Shown here piece by piece: positions 1-6,691 of a DNA stretch of 27,073 nucleotides. Position numbers and translations under genes: made by a program. Under the pieces are notes generated by a model. The model saw nothing but the letters and a program-made list of their open reading frames with translations. It had not been told where the DNA came from and ran no database searches. This DNA is from an uncultured Chlorobiales bacterium. GTDB taxonomy: Bacteria > Bacteroidota > Chlorobiia > Chlorobiales > Chlorobiaceae. How positions within the stretch are numbered: the stretch's first letter is position 1; the number at the start of each line of letters is the position of its first letter. The stretch is taken from the NCBI GenBank assembly GCA_903901395.1, contig CAIUQW010000130.1, forward strand, positions 1 to 27,073, written 5' to 3'.

Positions 1-4
1 ATAT

Positions 5-20
5 GGGCGCCTCTAAAAAT
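5..20 (+). repeat. Left terminal inverted repeat of the IS5-family element
   Basis: GGGCGCCTCTAAAAAT pairs with the inverted copy at 1291-1306 with 3 mismatches in 16. It lies downstream of the transposase stop codon and marks the outer end of the element. Confidence 0.7.
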
Positions 21-140
21 GGAGATTTGAAATACCTAAAGAAATGACTTCAGCGATGCAGGCTCATTTTACCCTGAAAAGCACCTGTTCATTGGCATCA
101 TTGCATCGAAAAACTACATTTCAGACACGACAGGTCGTAG

Positions 141-1190
141 TTATCCCCAGATGAATACGTTGTAAACCTTTTTGTTGAGCTGCGCGCAACGCATCAGGTT
201 ATAAGTCAGGTTGGTCAGACCAATCTTGGCAACCGCTCTTACATAACCGATCGTTCTGATGTACATGGCTCTCATCGAGTTGGTCATGAATCCGAAAACG
301 TGTTCAACTCGTGCACGACTCTTTGACTTCTGACGATTCGACGCTTTTTGCTCATCGGTCAGCGGCTTGCCTTTGGTACCTTTTTCGTGAATTTCATTGA
401 TCATTTCGCACGCTTCGATGATGGCTTCCTGACCGACATAGGCGCTGTCCGCGTAGAGCGGCTGACCCACATCTTCTTTTTCAAGCAGTGTTTCGAGCTC
501 TTGAGAATCGTGGTCGCAAGCTGGCGTCACCATCCAGTTGTTGATCAGTTTCGTCTCCTTATCGACCTTGATATGGTTTTTATAGCCATAAAAGTTGGTC
601 TTGTTTTTCTTCACCCAGCGAGCGTCACGGTCTTTCTGGCGAAGCTTGTTGGGCTTCTGTTTCCATGATTCCGGGGTTTGGCCCGCTTTGATCAGCTCGT
701 TTTCTTCGCGGCTGTTGCGCTGACAAGGCACTTCGACAATGCTGGCATCAACCATCTGTCCGTTTTTGGCGAAAATGCACTGCTCGTCAAGCGCTTGATT
801 GAACCGGAAAAACAACGCTTCGATGAGTTCTTCCTGAATCAGCGTTTCCCGGAATTTCCAGATCGTTTTGCTGTCAGGAACCTTATCGCTTGCTTTCAGG
901 CCAAGAAACCGCTTGAAGCTCAGACGATCAGTAATCTGGTACTCCATCTGGTCGTCGGAGAGGTTGTAGAGGCTTTGGAGCATGAGAATCTTGAACATCA
1001 TCAACCGGTCGAATGGCGGGCGACCCAGGTTGCTGCGATGCTCAGGCTTGTTGAACGCCGTACTCAGAATCGGAGTAAAGATTTGCCAATCGATATGCGC
1101 TTCAAGCTTGACGAGCGGATCCTTGAGCCTGGTAAGCCGCTCAAGCAGCAATTGTTCGTCGAACAGGCCCAGTGGGTTGATGTTTTTCAT
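141..1190 (-). CDS. IS5-family DDE transposase
   Basis: This 349-aa protein cuts and joins the ends of the surrounding insertion sequence. The catalytic triad of the DDE (transposase DDE_Tnp_1/IS4-IS5 type) fold is readable. The first Asp is in GQMVDASIVEVP (about residue 148), the second Asp is in LYADSAYVG (about 248), and the Glu is in RARVEHVFGF (about 297), followed by the usual basic C-terminal stretch. The N-terminal part carries the DUF772-like segment typical of the family (GRPPFDRLMMFKILML and LSDDQMEYQITDRLSF). Length and motif spacing match intact family members and there is no internal stop, so it may be active. Start: the ATG ending at 1190 gives the expected MKNINPLGLFDEQ start. 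The gene fills its element and is unrelated to its neighbours. Open frames on the opposite strand are shadows. Confidence 0.93.
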   Translation of the reverse strand: MKNINPLGLFDEQLLLERLTRLKDPLVKLEAHIDWQIFTPILSTAFNKPEHRSNLGRPPFDRLMMFKILMLQSLYNLSDDQMEYQITDRLSFKRFLGLKASDKVPDSKTIWKFRETLIQEELIEALFFRFNQALDEQCIFAKNGQMVDASIVEVPCQRNSREENELIKAGQTPESWKQKPNKLRQKDRDARWVKKNKTNFYGYKNHIKVDKETKLINNWMVTPACDHDSQELETLLEKEDVGQPLYADSAYVGQEAIIEACEMINEIHEKGTKGKPLTDEQKASNRQKSKSRARVEHVFGFMTNSMRAMYIRTIGYVRAVAKIGLTNLTYNLMRCAQLNKKVYNVFIWG

Positions 1191-1275
1191 TGCAGCACGT
1201 TCTGTTTGATGAGTACTGCTTAAGATACTATTAATTCATGACTTAGCCGTGTGTAGCTTCATATATTTCTATTTT

Positions 1276-1833
1276 TTATATCATTGCCTTCTTTTTAGAG
1301 ATGCCCTTAAATCGGGAATACAGCGCCAATAAAATCTTAAACGCGCTGCAAATATCACAAACGCTGATGCAGAGGTATTTTCTCATCTTGCGAGCTATTT
1401 GCACTTTCGAATCATTCATAAAGATTTTCGATCGTCCGACCTTCTTCGCTATAAAGCGCACTACAGACCATTTTACAGGATACGGTGATGGTGTCGATGC
1501 CGCCGTCATTGGTCGAGCGGGAACCCACTTCCTGCCATTCAGTTCTTTGACGATTTCGATGAGGTGTTTCAGTGACCGACCAAGGCGGTCGAGTCTCCAG
1601 ATGACGAGGGAATCACCGGCTTTCAGTTTCTTCATGCAGGCTGTGAGGCCCGGGCGTTCGGATTTCGATCCGCTGGCTTTGTCGATGAAGATGAGTTTTT
1701 CGGAGATGCCGACCTGTTTGAGGGCATCGAGCTGGAGGTTGAGTTCCTGCCCGCTTGTTGAAACTCTGGCATAGCCGATTTCTCGTCCGGTTTTTGGGGT
1801 TGTGTCGGTTATTCTAAAAAAACTCCTGTTCAT
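1276..1833 (-). pseudogene. Serine recombinase (Tn3-type resolvase/invertase), frameshifted remnant
   Basis: The first about 100 residues are a clear serine-recombinase catalytic domain. [20 protein letters not shown] carries the nucleophilic Ser in ARVST. It is followed by [15 protein letters not shown] and by [19 protein letters not shown], the conserved Arg-rich catalytic and dimer-interface motif. Near 1528-1533 the frame is lost: after ELNGR the family-like continuation ([15 protein letters not shown], then [18 protein letters not shown]) is read in another frame and soon meets a stop. The open frame itself continues as unrelated residues and runs into the IS5 end at 1306. The C-terminal helix-turn-helix DNA-binding domain is not recognisable. 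Intact relatives resolve cointegrates or invert DNA, so this is probably debris of an older transposon or plasmid insertion. The ATG at 1833 is uncertain because an AGGAG lies just inside it. Confidence 0.8.
1291..1306 (-). repeat. Right terminal inverted repeat of the IS5-family element
   Basis: Read on the minus strand this is GGGCATCTCTAAAAAG, the inverted partner of 5-20. It lies about 100 bases upstream of the transposase start and overlaps the last codons of the open frame that runs out of the resolvase remnant. Confidence 0.7.
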
Positions 1834-1965
1834 ACGAGTATTTAATGATACGCTTTTTCAAGACAGATAAGGCCAGAAAAAAGGGCATTTCTGCCTCCCT
1901 CTCCGTTGTCTCAGAAAACGACCGTTTTTCGAGATACCAACTCTATCAACGTAGAGATACAGAAA

Positions 1966-1984
1966 AGCCCCCGTCGAGGGGGCT
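1966..1984 (-). terminator. Rho-independent terminator of the 1991-2497 gene
   Basis: A perfect 7-bp stem (AGCCCCC / GGGGGCT) closes the loop GTCGA. On the minus strand it is followed by TTTTCTG and starts within ten bases of the stop codon at 1991. On the plus strand it is followed by GTTTGTT, so it could also stop transcription arriving from the left. Confidence 0.85.
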
Positions 1985-1990
1985 GTTTGT

Positions 1991-2497
1991 TCAGGCGCTG
2001 AATCTGGTGCTCGCTCGGGCGTGAGTCATCATCTCCTTCGTGGTAAAGGCTGTCTGGATCAGCCTGACCTGCCGTTCAATATCGCTTCTTCCGGCTTGTC
2101 TCGAACAAATCTGCCGGAACTCGTCGGCGAACCCTACCCCGATCATCCGCATGGCTTCGAGCAAGCCGGTTGACGCTTCGACCAGAAAGAGGGTGATCAG
2201 ATTGGAACCCGACGCCATCCATTCTTGCCGAAACTCCTCGTCGAACATCGAGGCGTCGATTGACATATCGATACTGAAACCCTCGCCGAAATCGAGCACC
2301 AGAAACGGAATCCCCTTCTGCTCGAACAGGTACGCGGTCAACCTGCCATTCGTGAACAGCTTTTTCTCCTTTTTTGAAATACGCTTCAACGACATCAGCA
2401 CATTGAAAAAGCTGTTCGTCACGATGGCGACATGCTGCTCCTTACCTGTGCAGAATTGCTCATGGGGAAACAACTTCCCGACCTGATAGACTTCCAT
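1991..2497 (-). CDS. Hypothetical protein, 168 aa
   Basis: I do not recognise this protein. It begins MEVYQVGKLFPHEQF and looks like a small soluble alpha/beta protein. A strand-rich middle (LTAYLFEQKGIPFLVLDFGEG) is followed by a helical C-terminal half (EASTGLLEAMRMIGVGFADEF). There is no signal peptide, membrane segment or recognisable catalytic motif. The frame opens 24 bases further upstream, but the ATG at 2497 is preferred because AGGA lies six bases before it. The gene stands alone on the minus strand between mobile-element debris. It has a strong terminator right after its stop (1966-1984) and a long structured segment 60 bases upstream (2558-2707) that may form its leader. Intact frame, ribosome site and terminator argue that it is a real, expressed gene. 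Confidence 0.72.
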   Translation of the reverse strand: MEVYQVGKLFPHEQFCTGKEQHVAIVTNSFFNVLMSLKRISKKEKKLFTNGRLTAYLFEQKGIPFLVLDFGEGFSIDMSIDASMFDEEFRQEWMASGSNLITLFLVEASTGLLEAMRMIGVGFADEFRQICSRQAGRSDIERQVRLIQTAFTTKEMMTHARASTRFSA

Positions 2498-2557
2498 GGT
2501 TTGTCCTGTTATGCCCGGCATCCACCGGACTGATTATCGGAAACTTACAAAATCATT

Positions 2558-2707
2558 CCCCGGGGGGACAGAGGCTTCCCCGAGGACAGGCAAACTTTTT
2601 GGGCAAGGGGGACAAGAGAGCTGCACAAACCCGAGACATCGGGAGCGGAAGCGAACGACCCTTGAGCAAAAAGGCAAACTGGCCTATCTTGCCGTCCCCC
2701 TCCGGGG
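2558..2707 (-). other. Nested long stem-loop element (possible structured RNA or MITE-like repeat)
   Basis: Three concentric inverted repeats are visible. The outer arm CCCCGGGGGGAC (2558-2569) pairs with GTCCCCCTCCGGGG (2694-2707), with a two-base bulge. The inner arm CTTTTTGGGCAAGGG (2595-2609) pairs with CCCTTGAGCAAAAAG (2659-2673) at 13 of 15 positions. The apical CCCGA (2630-2634) pairs perfectly with TCGGG (2639-2643) around a four-base loop. No convincing coding sequence lies inside. It sits 60 bases upstream of the minus-strand gene at 1991-2497, so it could be that gene's leader RNA. The sealed outer repeat could instead mark a small non-autonomous mobile element. No flanking duplication is visible. 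Confidence 0.55.
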
Positions 2708-2737
2708 ATAAGTGAATCCTCAAGCCGCGAAGCGGGC

Positions 2738-3028
2738 ATGACATCACGATCTTTCTTTGACGGTTGTTATGGGAAGGGTGGTTCGCAGAATCAACTACAG
2801 GTTTCGGCTGCGAATTTCAAGACGGGATACGAGTACAAAATAGCGGGCGTGATTGATGGCGGGATTTCGTCTGTAAAGGTATCGTCAAGCCCATTATCCC
2901 TCTTTCACAATAAAACGCTGGAGCTGTTGACTGTGCTTCAGCAGAATCTCAAGCAGGCGATGGGCAAGATCAGCCAGCAGTACGAGAAAGGATCCACACC
3001 GGTGCGGAGTGGAAGCCGCAGCAGATGA
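2738..3028 (+). CDS. Doubtful 96-aa ORF, probably debris
   Basis: An open frame of 96 codons starts at an ATG at 2738 with no clear ribosome site. The product has no recognisable domain. Its middle (FKTGYEYKIAGVIDGGISS) looks protein-like, but the end (STPVRSGSRSR) does not. In a different frame the DNA at about 2955-3090 reads as a plausible C-terminus (EWKPQQMKLSPRHTTKWQ, then a stop at about 3090). That suggests an older gene that has suffered a frameshift. It lies between the stem-loop element and the IS256 remnant. It may be wholly non-coding. Confidence 0.2.
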   Translation: MTSRSFFDGCYGKGGSQNQLQVSAANFKTGYEYKIAGVIDGGISSVKVSSSPLSLFHNKTLELLTVLQQNLKQAMGKISQQYEKGSTPVRSGSRSR

Positions 3029-3127
3029 AACTCTCGCCTCGTCACACTACGAAGTGGCAAGCGATTATTGAGTTGAGGGGAAATTTCTAAACGACTATTT
3101 GTGCTGTGTCCAAGACACTGGGTGCAG

Positions 3128-3154
3128 CCAGGCAGGCGGCCGCAGCCTGCTGGG
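3128..3154. other. GC-rich hairpin beside the IS256-family left end
   Basis: CCAGGCAGGC (3128-3137) pairs with GCCTGCTGGG (3145-3154) at 8 of 10 positions around a seven-base loop. The six loop-proximal pairs are perfect. It ends four bases before the insertion-sequence terminal repeat. No T-run follows on either strand, so it is not a standard terminator. It may have been part of the insertion target. Confidence 0.4.
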
Positions 3155-3158
3155 CGCA

Positions 3159-3184
3159 GAGTTATTTTCAAAAGTTGTGTTTTG
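3159..3184 (+). repeat. Left terminal inverted repeat of the IS256-family element
   Basis: This is a 26-base repeat with the core CAAAAGTTGTGTTTTG, inverted at 4466-4491 with four mismatches, all in the outer ten bases. Confidence 0.8.
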
Positions 3185-3247
3185 AAAACGTAGCCGACTG
3201 ACAGGCAGCAAGTGCTACCTTGGTCTAAAACTTAAGGAGCACAAACG

Positions 3248-4459
3248 ATGATCACTGAATCACCATCGATACTCGAACTTCTCGGCAAAGGGACAAGTCT
3301 TGAAGAACTCGCCAGGTATGCCGCCCAGCAGATGATCGCGCTGGCGATGGAAGCTGAAATCACTGCCGCCATGGAGCCGTATCGGCACATCAAAACACCG
3401 GGTGGCAAAGCTGCAGTTTAGAATCGGCGATCTGCCGGAACGGACGATTACCACAACGGCAGGCCCCATCGCGGTGAAAGTATCGCGTAGTCGCTCGTCA
3501 GTGCCAATCATCAAACCCTTTTTCAGCGCGCTGATTCCGAAATACATGAGAAAAACCCTGAACATCGAAGAGGCGCTTCCGCTCTTTTACCTCGGCGGCC
3601 TGTCGAATAACGATTTCAGTCCAGCGTTTCAAAAGCTGTTTGGCGAGCTTCCGGCGGGGTTTTCGTCAGCTTCGATCATGCGAATGAAGTATCTCTGGCA
3701 GTAAGAGCACCGCAAATGGAACCACCGACCGATGCATTTCGCGCAATACTGCTATCTGTGGGTCGATGGCATCCATTTCAACCTGCAGCTCGACGAATGT
3801 CGCCTCTGCGTGTTGGTGGTCATGGGCGCGACCGAGGACGGACGAAGAGAGCTGGAGCCGTATCTGGCGGCTATCGTGAAAGCGCGGAGTCGTGGCTCGA
3901 ACTGCTTCGAGACCTCAAGGAGCGAGGCATGCCCTCGCCGAAACTCTGCATTGGTGACGGAGCGCTCGGCCAGGTCTATCCGACGATTCAACACCAGCGA
4001 TGCCGGTGCACAAGACGGCCAACGTGCTGGATAAACTGCCGAAAACCGTCCAGCCCAAGCACCAAATCGCTGATTCACGACATCTACCGGGCCGAAACCG
4101 AGTAGGATGCTCGAACCGCATTGAAGAATTTTGATATCCGTTATCCGGACAAGTTGCCGAAAGCGGTTGAGGCTCTGATGAAGGATGAAGCCAGCCTCTT
4201 CACGTTCTACCATTACCCGGCCAAACACTGGCAACATATCCGCAGCACCAACACGATTGAATCAGCATTTGCGACCGTTCGACTCCGCACGGCCAAAATC
4301 CGAGGTCAAGGCAGCATGGCCACGACGCTGGCGATGGTCTTCAAACTGGCCGGACGGGCGGCACTGAAGTGGAGAAAACTCTCAGCTCACCAACTCATCG
4401 AGAAGGTGCTGCAGGGCGTCAAATTTGTCAACGGAATCGAGGAGACACTTGCTTCTTAG
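3248..4459 (+). pseudogene. IS256/Mutator-family transposase, multiply disrupted
   Basis: The gene opens at an ATG at 3248 behind a good AAGGAG and encodes a normal N-terminus (ITESPSILELLGKGTSLEEL). The frame shifts near 3395-3405 and the original frame stops at 3419. It continues as FRIGDLPERTITTTAGPIAV, has an in-frame stop after KYLWQ (about 3702), and resumes with YLWVDGIHFNLQLDE. Further shifts occur near 3870-3890 and on either side of about 4000-4070, and an in-frame TAG follows IYRAETE (about 4103). The last part is clean to 4459. All three catalytic positions can still be read: Asp in YLWVDG, Asp in CIGDGALG and Glu in STNTIESAF. With at least two stops and about four frameshifts it cannot make a functional enzyme. 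Only a copy elsewhere could mobilise it. Confidence 0.9.
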
Positions 4460-4465
4460 CTAAGC

Positions 4466-4491
4466 GCAAAACACAACTTTTGGCAATTTCT
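4466..4491 (-). repeat. Right terminal inverted repeat of the IS256-family element
   Basis: This is the inverted copy of 3159-3184. It starts six bases after the transposase stop codon, as expected for a compact insertion sequence. Confidence 0.8.
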
Positions 4492-4839
4492 CCAGCATTC
4501 TGATAATGACTTATTGTTGGGAAATATCAGAAAACGTCGGTTGTATTTTTCATATTTTTTATTTATAAATTGGGTCTAAAGCGACAATCAATATATTTTT
4601 ATACTATTTTTTCGAGGCGTTTTCTAAAGCGATGGTCACTAATTAATTTAGAAAAAATCATATTTTTTTTGGTATTCTTTTCAAGAATTGTATAAATTTA
4701 CTATTGATGTGATTATATGTGTTTTTGGCTGTGATGTAGTGATCGTTGGCGACGGGCCGCGGCGTACTGCTGACGTTTTTTTACTGCTTGGCGTTGTGTT
4801 GGAAATAATTTTATAAAAAATTATTGTATGGAGAACGCT
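4492..4839 (+). promoter_or_regulatory. AT-rich intergenic region upstream of the plus-strand cluster
   Basis: About 350 bases with no gene. The first 230 are very AT-rich, with long T-tracts (around 4600-4612 and 4664-4670) likely to bend DNA or bind H-NS-like silencers. The ten-base word TCTAAAGCGA occurs twice in the same orientation (4575-4584 and 4623-4632), 48 bases apart, and could be a paired operator site. A short GC-rich island with the palindrome GCCGCGGC lies at about 4757-4764. This is the only sizeable gap before the first gene of the cluster, so it probably carries the main promoter. Confidence 0.45.
4788..4816 (+). promoter_or_regulatory. Candidate sigma-70-type promoter for the Hint gene at 4840
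   Basis: TTGGCG (4788-4793) and TTATAA (4811-4816) are separated by 17 bases, the ideal spacing. The predicted start site is about 4823, leaving a leader of some 17 bases with the ribosome site TGGAG in front of the ATG at 4840. In AT-rich DNA such matches also arise by chance. Confidence 0.35.
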
Positions 4840-6483
4840 ATGATTCATTTTAACGATAAAAGAAATGAACTTGCGGACTACATGAACGCGTTGGCCCCTG
4901 AGAGTGGTTGGATGGAATATGATTTCAGTGATTCGCGTCAGCATGAGTATGCCCTGATGATGACCAGCAAGTTCTGGGATGCGAAAAGGTATCCGGGTTT
5001 GTTTCATATTCTTGAAATGAAGAGACAAAGAAATAGAGATGGCTTAAATGTGTTAAGGAATGAAAATGTTGATGAGAATGATTTTCAGGATATGTTCAGT
5101 GTTACTTCTTTCGGGCCTGATAAGCAATTAAATTTGATGACTTCCGGCGGAGTGGGGACTTTGGTTGGTGGCTATAAAACCTTGACCCTGACTTTGCTCG
5201 TGACGGATGAGCAAGGTAATGTTATGGCTTCAGGGAGCAGTTGTGATATGATGGGAAGTTTTTTAACCGTGGATGCGCTTCCACAGGGCGGTGGAACTCA
5301 AAGCACAAAGGTGTTTTCACAACTGTTTTATTCAGGTATTGATAAAAATAATAATCCAGTTTCCGGGATGACTGAAAAAGTGCCGTATTTTAATGCCAGT
5401 ATTCCAGAGATAACGGCTCCGGTTAAGTCGTGCAAAGATCCATATGTGACGGGTGCTGTAAATATAGGTTTGGGGCGTTTGTGGACTGACCCTGATGTGG
5501 GCAAAAAACTTGATTATGTCTGGAATGAAAGCAATACTCAGAATCCAGTCGGCAGGATTCCTTTTGTTGGAAGTGTTGTGTTTCAGGCACCGATACAACC
5601 AAATGGATTTATAAAAAGAATGACGATATGGGTTGGAAATATGAGCTCCGGAGGTGCTGTGAAATTGAGCCCTGCAGATGAGAAACATGTCCGCAGCAAA
5701 TTTACTGTTGATCCGAATGACAACTGTAAATTAAACTGGAACCTGCCCGGTGGAACAAGCGTTGAAAACCCGGGCGATCCAATAGTATTTACCAAGGTTC
5801 CGTGGGTTACTGACATGAAAACTTATTTTAATTGCCAGATTATAGTTGCTCTTACAAATGGAGCATTAGGTATGGCAAGTATAATGAGTCGTGTTGAAAG
5901 TGGCGGTGTGCCAAACGGGTTATTGCTGATCGATCCAATATCTTTTGTATGGCATTGCCTTGCAGAGGATACCCTGGTGAGTATGGCTGACGGAAGCAGA
6001 AAAAAAATATCTGATATTGTGACAGGAGAAAAGGTTGTTGTTGATAATAAGGGCCGGTTCGCTGTTGTTGAATATACGTTGAGGGGTGCCCATTACGGCG
6101 AAGTGTTGAGAATTCATACAAGAGAGGGGTATGAAATAATAACGACCAGCGCTCATGTATTTATAGGCGACAATGGCTTGGTTCCTGCATCGGATTTGAA
6201 GGTTGGAGACGCTCTTCTCACTGTTGATGGAGAACGCAATATTGACATCGTCGAGGTTATAAACAACAAAGGTCTCATATTTTGCAATTTGTCTCTGACG
6301 ATGGATGGGCCGGAATACGAAGTGGGTACGTTCGTGGCGAATGGATTTATTGTTGGTGATGTCGATGCCCAACGAAAACACAAATTGCTGCTGAAAAATG
6401 ATATTGAGTGGGTGAAAAAGCAGATGCCTGACTATATGCATACCGATGTCGAGTCTTTTTTTCAGGATAAGTTGGCGCAATGA
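4840..6483 (+). CDS. Hint-domain protein with unknown N-terminal domain (547 aa)
   Basis: Residues 1-370 form a domain I do not recognise. It has no signal peptide, is rich in Gly, Asn and Pro, and contains IKRMTIWVGNMSSGGAV. Residues 373-507 are a Hint (hedgehog/intein) domain. It opens with the nucleophile in HCLAEDTLVSMADG (Cys373) and has a TxxH block (ITTSAHVF, Thr436 and His439). It then has LKVGDALLTVDG and ends ANGFIVGD (500-507) in place of the intein His-Asn. The key residues for an N-S acyl shift are therefore present, but not those for splicing. Self-cleavage or attachment of the N-terminal part to a nucleophile is possible. A 40-residue helical tail follows. Start: the ATG at 4840 has TGGAG six bases before it, whereas the in-frame ATG at 4828 overlaps that site. 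The gene is AT-rich (32% GC in a sampled line), unlike the next genes, and heads the cluster. The Hint call is firm; the role is unknown. Confidence 0.82.
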   Translation: MIHFNDKRNELADYMNALAPESGWMEYDFSDSRQHEYALMMTSKFWDAKRYPGLFHILEMKRQRNRDGLNVLRNENVDENDFQDMFSVTSFGPDKQLNLMTSGGVGTLVGGYKTLTLTLLVTDEQGNVMASGSSCDMMGSFLTVDALPQGGGTQSTKVFSQLFYSGIDKNNNPVSGMTEKVPYFNASIPEITAPVKSCKDPYVTGAVNIGLGRLWTDPDVGKKLDYVWNESNTQNPVGRIPFVGSVVFQAPIQPNGFIKRMTIWVGNMSSGGAVKLSPADEKHVRSKFTVDPNDNCKLNWNLPGGTSVENPGDPIVFTKVPWVTDMKTYFNCQIIVALTNGALGMASIMSRVESGGVPNGLLLIDPISFVWHCLAEDTLVSMADGSRKKISDIVTGEKVVVDNKGRFAVVEYTLRGAHYGEVLRIHTREGYEIITTSAHVFIGDNGLVPASDLKVGDALLTVDGERNIDIVEVINNKGLIFCNLSLTMDGPEYEVGTFVANGFIVGDVDAQRKHKLLLKNDIEWVKKQMPDYMHTDVESFFQDKLAQ

Positions 6484-6691
6484 TACGACCGGTAGATGTC
6501 TTCGAGACTGAGGGGACTCGAACTCATCAAGGTTTCGAGAACTTTCAACACAGAGGATACGCAGGCAGCTCTCTGTGTTTACGGGGAGGACAGGTAGTTG
6601 TGAAGAAGCTTGGGAAAGGACGCCATCAGCGAAGGATGTTTTTCTCTTTGAAACAGGTTTTACGTCAAATTTAGTTAAAACCATTTGTATT
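6484..6691 (+). promoter_or_regulatory. 208-base intergenic spacer with a perfect hairpin
   Basis: This spacer separates the first Hint gene from the giant gene at 6692 and is far longer than the other gaps up to 24155. It holds a perfect 9-bp inverted repeat, AACACAGAG (6547-6555) and CTCTGTGTT (6571-6579), with a 15-base loop. No T-run follows, so it is not a classical terminator. It could be an RNA processing, stability or attenuation element that separates expression of the Hint gene from that of the giants. An in-frame GTG at 6575 lies within the 3' arm. I see no convincing gene in this stretch. Confidence 0.45.

Larger units (their letters stand above)
5..1306 (-). mobile_element. IS5-family insertion sequence, apparently complete
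   Basis: The element is bounded by imperfect terminal inverted repeats. The left end reads GGGCGCCTCTAAAAAT (5-20). The right end, read on the minus strand from 1306, is GGGCATCTCTAAAAAG, a match at 13 of 16 positions. Between them lies one full-length transposase gene on the minus strand, giving a length of about 1.3 kb, normal for the IS5 family. No target duplication can be confirmed: the four bases outside the left end are ATAT and those outside the right end are TTAA. TTAA fits the YTAR target preferred by some IS5 members, so the left flank may have diverged or been rearranged. The right end abuts a decayed resolvase gene, so the element probably inserted into or beside it. Confidence 0.8.
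3159..4491 (+). mobile_element. IS256-family (Mutator-type) insertion sequence, decayed
   Basis: A 26-base terminal inverted repeat brackets the element. The left copy (3159-3184) starts GAGTTATTTTC. The right copy (4466-4491, read inverted) starts GAGAAATTGCC. Both then share the perfect 16-base core CAAAAGTTGTGTTTTG, so 22 of 26 positions match. The 1.33-kb interior holds one transposase gene disrupted by stops and frameshifts. The eight bases outside each end (TGGGCGCA and CAGCATTC) are not duplicates, so the insertion is old or the flanks have been rearranged. Confidence 0.85.

Noticed and set aside
348..1223. Open frames on the plus strand across the IS5 transposase
   Set aside because: They are antisense to a transposase with a complete catalytic triad and show no protein-like motifs.
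1..1310. Target-site duplication of the IS5-family element
   Set aside because: Flanks ATAT (1-4) and TTAA (1307-1310) do not match, and only four bases are available on the left.
1881..1893. AAGGGCATTTCT, similar to the IS5 element end, as a second IS end
   Set aside because: Only about 11 bases agree and the A-rich part of the terminal repeat is missing; probably chance.
4749..4783. GC-rich island followed by a T-run as a terminator
   Set aside because: The palindrome GCCGCGGC is not adjacent to the T-run and no stable stem directly precedes it.
5956..6360. Interpreting the Hint region of the first cluster gene as a splicing intein
   Set aside because: There is no terminal His-Asn, no C-extein nucleophile and no conserved host protein split by it.
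6512..6525. tRNA T-arm-like sequence on the minus strand (GAGTTCGAGTCCCC)
   Set aside because: The stem would have only three of five pairs, and no acceptor stem, anticodon arm or CCA end can be built around it.
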